DNA of 64,000 nucleotides from Leptidea sinapis (lineage: Eukaryota; Arthropoda; Insecta; Lepidoptera; Pieridae). The stretch is taken from the NCBI RefSeq assembly GCF_905404315.1, contig NC_066304.1:682001-746000 (forward strand), in the 5' to 3' direction. Below, one piece after another: positions 56,670-64,000 of this stretch. Both the position numbers and the translations under genes were made by a program. Position 1 is the first letter of the stretch; every line of letters begins with the position of its first letter. The notes below the pieces were generated by a model. That model had not been told where the DNA came from, ran no database searches, and saw only the letters and a list, made by a program, of their open reading frames with translations.

Positions 56670-57045
56670 AAAAATAATATGGTTATAGATCGTTTTAAAT
56701 ATTTTACAAAGGGAACCCTTAAATAGAAGGGAACATTTAAATGGAACGGGCGTATATCAAAGGAAACGCTAAAAGCTTTGCGGTTAATGCTTTTTAATAA
56801 ACTTATCACTTCATTTTAGTTGCAGCGAAATGTGCAGCAGTTTTAATTTAATAGAAACGGTATTGTGGTCGTTTATTCATAACCATCCGTTGTTCATTCT
56901 AACTCGGATGTGCTAAGTATAGACAAAAAATTTTTTTTTGATGAATCCGCCGATGGCTAAAGATTGTGTAGTATTATCGTTTCTTATGACTACCTTCTGT
57001 CTCTTGGACGTCTTAGATCTGGAATCAATATAAAAAGGCAAAGTT
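56670..57045. other. AT-rich DNA, nothing recognised
   Basis: No coding or family-level repeat seen. Confidence 0.4.
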
Positions 57046-57047
57046 TA

Positions 57048-57167
57048 CCAGTGGGAGGCACCTTTGCACAGGATGCCGGATTATGGGTTACCACAACGGC
57101 GCCTTTTTCTGCCGTGAAGCAGTTATATGTAAGTATTACTGTGTTTGGTCTGAAGGGCGCCAGACAA
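57048..57167 (+). mobile_element. family B repeat, 3'-truncated
   Basis: Begins accagtgggaggcacctttg and breaks off at gaagggcgcca, where a LINE family C copy in the opposite orientation begins. Confidence 0.75.
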
Positions 57168-57325
57168 CTTGCAACACGTAAGGAAGGAGTGTGCGCTTTT
57201 TTTGAAGGTACCCATGTCGTATCGTCGCGGAAACACCGCATAAGGAAGCTCATTCCACAGCTTTGTAGTACGTGGAAGAAAGTTTCTTGAAAACCGCTCT
57301 GTGGAGGACCGCCACACATCCAGGA
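57168..57325 (-). mobile_element. LINE 3' end (family C)
   Basis: Minus strand reads VWRSSTERFSRNFLPRTTKL then WNELPYAVFPRRYDMGTFKK. Joined directly to the family B copy, so one inserted into, or was truncated against, the other. Confidence 0.8.
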
Positions 57326-57746
57326 TTATCATAAAGTTTAGAATTATCATAAGATTATCACACACTATCATAAACTTGCTCACGGCGCGGAGTCATTCTT
57401 TTTTTACTAGTCCGTGATTTGCTTGGCTGCTACTGGTTTTTTACCCGCTTTTTATTAGCTTCACCTGCATGTATATTTGTTTGTAACCGACTCATTTGGG
57501 CGCGATTTTGACCCACTTTTAAGGGCCCGATTTAGTTCAAACTTCGATATTTATCAAGGACCGATGACAATATAAAATGATTCAATTTTTGAATTTGCCA
57601 AAATAAGATATTTGTTAATTTATATAATTTTCATCAATCGTCTATAAGGCAAGAAATGGTGTTATTTTTTAATTTCAAAATAAATTTCAATTTTCGGTTT
57701 TCTATAAAAAGCTACATGCAGCTAAAATTATTTATTTTAAATTTAA

Positions 57747-58092
57747 TCTATACTAATATTATAAAGCTGCAGTGTTTGTTTGTTTGTTTGAACGCGCTAA
57801 TTTCTGGTACTACTGGTCCGATTTGAATGATTCTTTCAGTGTTGGGTAGTCCATTTATCGAGGAAGGCTGTAGGCTATGTTTTTTTTTTCAAAATTAGGG
57901 ATCCGTAATAAAATTGCTATTTTGTAACACAAGGTGTAAAATCGAAAACCTATTTTTGCGTGCGCTGCAAAAACTATTGACAATAGAACAAAATGATGTA
58001 CAGGCTATAATATAGGCAATATTTTATTACTTATAAAACTATCGCGTGAATTATACTTTATATGGGAAAACAACGTTTGCCGGGTCAGCTAG
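57747..58092 (+). mobile_element. Helitron-like non-autonomous element
   Basis: Begins TCTATACTAATATTATAAAG after an A and ends GGGTCAGCTAG before a T: the 5'-TC...CTAG-3' ends and A^T target of Helitrons. 346 bp, non-coding, with a tttg run near the 5' end. Confidence 0.7.
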
Positions 58093-58730
58093 TATATTAT
58101 AACGATCATTTTTACCCAGAGATTCTTAATTTATTTGTATTACAGTCATTTTGCGCACGATTGCTAAACACTGCACAATTCTCCCATTATCTGGAGCGTT
58201 GTAGGCTTCCGGAGCAATGTAATGCAATATACCTATGAGATAGTCGTCCTCCAAGGAATTAGTATTTACAACATTTCTATTACCTTCTTATAGAAATTTC
58301 TATGGTTCGGGAATACTCAGCTGTGATTTCACAAAGTGGCTGAGCGAGGCAAGAAGTTTTATGCGTAACGAACTGTTTTGAAATGCAAGGCCTCAACGTG
58401 GTGCGGTATTAGCCTGGACAGTTCCTTCGAACACTCCTCGTGATAAAACGGTGTCAAACCGATTGGAGAGGCTCAGGATCGATTGCTTAAAGTATAAATG
58501 GGGGAATAATTAAAAAAAACCGTTGAAGTAGATTTTCGTCCAGGATTCAGGACTGAGCAAATTAATTAAATTTTTAAAATAAAAGAACACTTACCATATG
58601 TTATGCTGTTGCTACACTTTGTGTAAATAATGATGTGTTCACGGTCGTCTAGTACATTATCTTATTCCATCATCAATGGTCTTGGAGGCGCACGCGATAT
58701 TTTTGTTATGTTTATGAAAATGATACGTCA

Positions 58731-58953
58731 TGCCCATTACAATGCAGTGCCGCTTAGGATTATTGAAAATCCCAAACATTCTGAGCGGCACTACAATTGC
58801 GCGCGTCACCTTGAGACATGATGTTAAGTCTCGTTTGCCCAGTAATTTCACTAACTACGGCGCCCTTCGGACCGTTACAGTAATGTTTACACATTACCGC
58901 TTCACGGCAGAAATAGGCGTCGTTGGTTGGTACCCAGGAGCCTCCTACTGGTA
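58731..58953 (-). mobile_element. short interspersed element, family B
   Basis: Reverse complement of the 52706/19006 type: ctgagcggcactacaattgc and gtcaccttgagacatgatgt, ending at ggtacccaggagcctcctac. Confidence 0.8.
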
Positions 58954-59184
58954 TAAAGAATATTTTGATGTAAAGAATATTTTAGCCAGTTTTTCCTGCG
59001 TGGTAGTCATCGCACCCTTATTAGGTACACGCTCGTTTGTCCTCCTCTTAAAAATACAAACCTTTTATCATATCTATTATTGTAGATTGGGCTATTTGAC
59101 TGTTTTTTTTGAAATTACCTAAGAAATCCGAGCAATTTTATTACACCTAACAATACGTTGCTATCTTAAATCAAGATTTAACTA

Positions 59185-59345
59185 TTAAATCGAGAGTTTC
59201 TTGCGCCGCTTCTTCTCTCTCAGAGCGCCATTTGTTTCCGAAGCGGTAGTAGTATCTAGTAGTATAGTATAAGAAATGACATCAAAAAGAATTCTAAAGG
59301 AATCAATTTTGAGAAAATAAATGCCTTTTATGCCTTTAATCATAC
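59185..59345 (+). mobile_element. LINE 3' end (family A)
   Basis: Only the last 160 bp of the family: gagtttcttgcgccgcttct to aaaataaatgcctttta. Confidence 0.8.
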
Positions 59346-59743
59346 TTATCAATTCAGTTGTAATTTTGCTGTAGGGGCGTGTTGATTGTCTTTTTTTTTA
59401 AACTAATGAAATCTAGATTAAATTTCTATTAAATTGCCAAATTAATTGTAACGCGGGCGAATTGACTAACTCTAACTGCCAGTATTAGACTATATTTAAA
59501 TAACAATAGTAAAATACTGCCACCACATACTGTATTGGAAATGCTGAAATAAATTAAAAACAAAAAAAAATGTTAAAAAAACAAGTCAGATTACTTTCAT
59601 TCTTCGAAGTGGATAGATAAATAATACAGTGTTATTGAGTCGGCGGAAGTTGAACTCTTTTTGTGAAAATTGTGCAAAAATATTTAAACAAGTCTATTTT
59701 ATTGCAGACAAACGATTGGTTTGAAGGGAGACATGCCCGCTAG

Positions 59744-60266
59744 CGGCCGTTTTCAATAACGTATCTCTAGTTACGGATACATTGCTGTCACCGTTTAATG
59801 ACAAGATCTTATCTATCCATAGTTATGTCCAATATAGGTAGTTATATAACCGTTCCCAATATACTATCTACAGATAGAGATAAATTACTACCTTCTCCTG
59901 TCAGTAATTAGCTGTCAATAGTCTGAAGCTGTCCCAATATACCCGATAAGTCATTCTTATCGCCTTATATTGGGACGCGTGAATTGCAATTTCCATACAG
60001 ACTTTATATCGCTGGTAAGCTATACGTCGTCCTATTGACAGACAGCGTGCATGGATAAGGTGAGTTACCGTCGATATGTTTATTGGGACAGAAAAGTCAA
60101 GGATAGTTACGATTTTTATCTCAAGTGATAGACTGAATATTGGGAACGGCCGATAGTCCAATACTATCTGTCAAAAGGTTATTGATGTGTAAGTAAGCGT
60201 AAAAGGATAGATTTGTCTATTTCTAGTAAGTTTAACTAAGGATAGATAGGTTATTGAAAACGGCCG
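59744..60266. mobile_element. MITE with CGGCCGTTTTCAATAAC ends, carrying a nested MITE
   Basis: Left end 59744 CGGCCGTTTTCAATAAC and its exact inverse ending at 60266. TAG flanks both sides (possible 3-bp duplication). The middle is a second element (59851-60153) with its own ends. 523 bp in all, no transposase. Confidence 0.75.
59851..60153. mobile_element. inner MITE with CCGTTCCCAATAT ends
   Basis: Ends CCGTTCCCAATAT and inverse ATATTGGGAACGG. It also contains an internal palindrome of gtcccaatata and tatattgggac (59931-59977). A second copy, inverted, lies at 61172-61452. Confidence 0.75.
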
Positions 60267-60269
60267 TAG

Positions 60270-61165
60270 ATCAGTACCAAGCATAAACTTACATTATATC
60301 AGCGTATAGACAAAATAACTAAAATACCTATGGAGGCTAGTCTCTTCGGTCGGGCGGTCTGAAACAGAAAGTAGCAGTATTACAATCAAAATAAAATAAA
60401 CTTTATTCAATAAGGCGTAAACTGTGCGCTTTTGAATCGTCACTACAAAATATATATCTTTTAAATTACTGAGTTTACCATAATATTTTTGTAAAAAGTT
60501 GAGCTCGTGAGAAGAACATAATATAAGAAACTCAACGGCCGCTCTTTTCAATCAAATAGAGTAATTTAAAATGGCTGTAATGAATAACAAATTAGTCTGT
60601 AAGGTGCTGCATCCAATATATGAGTCCTCTTTAAATGATATATAAACTATTTCATAAAAAGTAATAAAGAATGAACTGTTTTAATATAAATTATCTTATA
60701 TTGGATCCATCAACCTTAAGAGCTTGAATTCGAAATTTGAATTGTTTGTGTAAGGATGCTTCGTGAACATTATAGTCGTGATTACTGTCACAATCCGACT
60801 AGTAAATACATAGATAAGCGCGTTTAAACTATCAATCAATTCTTATTTAGAACTCTTCAGCATATTATAGTATAGATTATGAAATACCGACGTGAAGTAG
60901 CCTAACGCCTATATGTTTCTCAAGGGTTGGTGCCGATAACAGGCAGGCGGCGAACCTATCTGCACCCTATACTTAGGGCAGGAGCAAAGCCTTTGAATAA
61001 CCCCGTGCCTGTAACTTTCAAGTGGCCATTTAAGATACTACAGTGGATCGATTGAAGATCACAGCACTGCTCCAATGTGTCAGTTACAGCACAGGTGACT
61101 GCCAAAGATCGATTTAAACGTATGAAATTTGGGATATAGATATTTAACCGCCAGCCCTTGTATAC
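60270..61165. other. unannotated region between the two MITE copies
   Basis: No gene recognised; AT-rich. Confidence 0.4.
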
Positions 61166-61171
61166 TTACGG

Positions 61172-61452
61172 CCGTTCCCAATATTCAGTCTATATCTTAC
61201 TTGAGATAAAAATCGTAACTATCGTTGACTTTTCTGTCCCAATAAACTTATCGACGGTAACTCACCTTATCCGTACACGCTATCTGTCAATGGGACGTAT
61301 AGCTTACCAGCGATATAAGTTTGTATGGCATATACAATTCACGCGTCCCAATATAAGGCGATAAGAATGGCTTATCGGGTATATTGGGACAGCCTCAGAT
61401 TATTGACAGCTAATTAGTGACAGTAGAAGGTAGTAATATATCTCTATCTGTA
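61172..61452. mobile_element. second copy of the inner MITE, one end lost
   Basis: Reverse-complement match to 59878-60153 with scattered differences. It starts CGGCCGTTCCCAATATTCAG and fades at tctctatctgtag, so the distal end is missing. Confidence 0.75.
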
Positions 61453-61454
61453 GT

Positions 61455-61640
61455 TCGTATATACCACAAGGCGTCTCTCCCGAAACTTATCGTAAATTCT
61501 CTTGGGAACATCCCGCAATGTGGTAAAAGGAACTTTGTTTTTTACTACCTTCCAAAAATGCTGATAACGCACCTGTGATTTCTCTGGTGTTGCATGAGAG
61601 TGTGGTTGATGACTTACCATCAGGTGACCCTTGTGCGAAC
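61455..61640 (+). mobile_element. LINE 3' end scrap
   Basis: A relative of the family C tail: ataacgcacctgtgatttct and gacttaccatcaggtgaccc. Coding part unreadable. Confidence 0.5.
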
Positions 61641-61649
61641 TCTTCAAAA

Positions 61650-62230
61650 AGCGGCCAAGTGCGAGTCGGATTCGTCCATGAAGGGTTCCGTAGCAGCAAA
61701 TAACATAATATAAAAGTTCATAAAGTTCGTTGTAACGATTTATGACGTATTAAAACAAAAGTACTTACTAGATCTCGTTCAAACCAATTTTCGGTGGAAG
61801 TTGGCATGGTCATGTACATCATATATTTTTTTAGTTTTATCATTCTCTTATTTTAGAAGTTATGGGGGGGGGGGGGGGCACATTTTACCTGTATGGAAGT
61901 GTCTCTCGCGCAAACTATTCAGTTTAAAAAATGTAAAATATTTGAAACCTCAATATCATTTTTGAAGACCTATCCATAGATACACGTATGGGTTTGATGA
62001 AAAAAAATTTCGAGTTCCAGTTCTAAGTATGGGGAACCCCCAAAGTTTACTGTTTTTTATTCTGTTTTGTGTGAAAATCCTAATGCAGTTCACAGAATAC
62101 ATCTACTTACTAAGTTTCAACACTATAGTCGTTAGAGTTCCGGAAAAGCTGGCTGTGACATACGGACGGGCAGGCAGTCATGATGAATCTATAAGGGTTC
62201 CGTTTTTTGCCATTTGGCTACGGAACCCTA
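61650..62230. mobile_element. insect interspersed repeat with GGTTCCGTA ends
   Basis: Starts gcggccaagtgcgagtcgga, then agggttccgtagc, and closes with agggttccg..., then ggctacggaaccct, the familiar insect repeat motif. A 15-G run lies at 61864-61878. Class not certain. Confidence 0.5.
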
Positions 62231-62234
62231 ATGA

Positions 62235-62925
62235 AAAACTTGAAAGTGAGCTAAAACTCGATATAGGGGTACAAAATGTTACTACAATACCAACTGCAGT
62301 AAAACAAAACAGATTATTGAATGATAATAACGTGAGAGATATTGCACGTAGTTTTGTAATATAAGATTGTCTCGACTGAAATGCGATAGCGACAGTTCCC
62401 ACAAGGGAGCATTGTGTGCCCTGCGTTTAATACTGTGTGAAATTGTTGCGCCCGCAAAAAACTTTATTACTCGCTACTAATACCTTTACATTTTATGTCG
62501 AAATTTCGTATCCATTGAGAGGGCTATACAATAGAATCAATCACGTTTGTCGCACAGGAGGGTAGACAGACATTTGCCAGGGCACTGACAAATTTGCATA
62601 CCTATTGCTTTTGCCTTATGGAATAGCTACATTTTAATGAATTTATCATTGATATTACAGTTTCTAGAACCTGTTACACTTAGCAACTCCTAAAAATAAC
62701 AGCACGCTACATAAAATCAATAGATTGCTTTGGATTTAATCTTCAAGATATTAATTTATGATAAATGGCCTTATGAATTTAAATATTTCTATAAAACTCG
62801 AAATTTAGAAATGTTTTAATCTATTTACAATAATATAGATGATTTTCTTGTGTTGTTTGTTCATTATCATATCACGGATTGGAAATGAACCGACCGCCCT
62901 CAGGCTATAAATATATATTTTACTG
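62235..62925. other. unannotated region
   Basis: No gene or repeat family recognised. Confidence 0.4.
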
Positions 62926-62929
62926 TAAC

Positions 62930-63085
62930 GAAATTTTATTTAACAAAATGAAGCTCGCTGAGTTTCTTGCGCCTGTTCTTCTTAGGTCTAAAGCATTGAG
63001 TTTCGAATGAGTACCTAGTTTTTGACGATCAATAAGTGACTTAAAATCCTATTTTGAATAAAACTATTTAAATTTGCATTTAATT
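62930..63085 (+). mobile_element. LINE 3' UTR (same family as 15290-15695)
   Basis: Shares gagtttcttgcgcctgttct, caataagtgacttaaaatcc and tttgaataaaactatttaaa with the 15580-15690 tail. No ORF remains. Confidence 0.7.
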
Positions 63086-63382
63086 CGTCAATATCCTTTT
63101 CCTTATCCCATCTCAGTTCAAGTTGAGATTTTATTTCTCTAAATTGTACTAGACTAAAGATAATGAAAATAATTGCAGTCGAATTATGCAGATAATTAAT
63201 TATTAAAATAGTTTGATTAGCTTCTGTATCTCATGACGGTAATGTATTAATGGTGTTATTAATAAAGATGATTGCATAAAATAATTCGATACCAAAACTG
63301 AACGATGCAGTATTCGAACTTGCGCCTTTTTAGTACACGACTCCAACGGCCTAATCGCAAAGCTAAACGTCTGAATTACACT

Positions 63383-63747
63383 TCCCTACTAATTTTATAA
63401 ATGTGAATGTTAGTTTGTTTGTTACACTTTCACGCCGAAATTACTCAACCCTTTATCATGATATTTAGTACAGAGATAGACTAAAGTTTCAGAAAGGACA
63501 TACATTAATAGGCTACCATTAATCGCAAAAAGAAGGTTTGGAGGGGTTAATATTGGGGATGGAAGTTAGTATGGACGTTCTTCATTTTTGGAGATAAAAC
63601 CATGTAAATAAAATAATGAAAGCAATTTATTTACAGTTAACCACAGCAGTTTGTATGTATATTTTTGCAAATTAAGTATCATAAAAAATAAATTTTGCCC
63701 AAAGTAATTACTCCACACAGACTAAGTCGCGGGTAAATAAAAGCTAG
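63383..63747 (+). mobile_element. Helitron-like non-autonomous element
   Basis: Begins TCCCTACTAATTTTATAAA and ends AAAGCTAG. Contains gtttgtttgttacactttca and ccgaaattactcaacccttt, the usual 5' body of this insect family. 365 bp, non-coding. Confidence 0.55.
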
Positions 63748-64000
63748 TAATCCATAAATCTTGGTATGTTTGTTCAACTTTACAGTTGCCATAACTGTCA
63801 TCAAGGATACAGGATCTAATATACAGTAGACCTGCTCATCCCTAATAATTGCATAATATAGAAAGTTAACTTGAGATATCATTTTTCAAATGTAAACGGA
63901 AACTTCAGAGACGCGAGTATGGATCACCATCGACCATACATTCTGGTAAAAACTACTACATTTGTATAATATAAGCCGTAGAAATGAGGGAAATAAATTA

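Noticed and set aside
59689..59743. Next exon of the unknown gene after 51782 (QTIGLKGDMPA), cut by the MITE
   Set aside because: Acceptor and phase fit, but there is no donor and no family support; too weak to claim.

Overview
The window is AT-rich animal DNA of lepidopteran type. The evidence is intron-split genes with GT-AG boundaries, plus a dense load of insect transposable elements: jockey/CR1-like and RTE-like LINEs, copia, mariner, piggyBac, hAT, Helitron-like elements, tRNA-derived SINEs and a short GC-rich-core SINE-like family. The exact species cannot be told. No prokaryotic, organellar or CRISPR signal is seen. Most long open frames are transposon remnants or antisense shadows.

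Two host genes can be rebuilt exon by exon, and all splice phases agree. On the + strand, exuperantia (exu) has nine coding exons from 11621 to 20206 (405 codons). Likely non-coding 5' exons lie at about 9.6-10.0 kb and a poly(A) signal near 21.6 kb. On the - strand, the exosome subunit Rrp41 (EXOSC4/Ski6) has six coding exons from 42450 down to 23760 (251 codons). The two genes converge tail to tail across about 2.1 kb. Exu is an RNA-binding protein with an exonuclease-like fold used in maternal mRNA localisation. Rrp41 is a ring subunit of the RNA exosome. Both act on RNA, but nothing in the sequence links them functionally.

Layout: 1-1771, AT-rich DNA with one LINE tail. 1772-6913, a copia element on the - strand with two nearly identical LTRs, damaged by frameshifts and an inserted (GAAAT)n-bearing element. 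7.37-8.65 kb, a rearranged LINE. 8672-9292, a probable solo LTR inserted in a (TA)n tract. 9.6-21.65 kb, exu, with LINE, SINE and piggyBac remnants in its introns. 23.76-42.45 kb, Rrp41, whose 756 coding bases are spread over 18.7 kb. Its introns carry at least three LINE families, mariner, Helitron-like, SINE and TIR elements, including one LINE inserted inside another. 42.8-43.6 kb, a LINE tail with an RNase H-like part. 44.41-46.37 kb, a compact LTR element with a tRNA-Leu-type primer site and a 21-bp heptad-coding tandem repeat. 47.4-51.8 kb, three phase-compatible exon-like pieces of an unrecognised + strand gene. 49-64 kb, mostly transposon debris, including an intact-ended hAT MITE, a Helitron-like element and a nested MITE family.

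The most unusual points are the exon of Rrp41 tightly boxed in by transposons, the RTE/jockey nesting, the compact heptad-repeat LTR element, the nested MITEs, and a perfect 18-bp-arm hairpin between the two genes.
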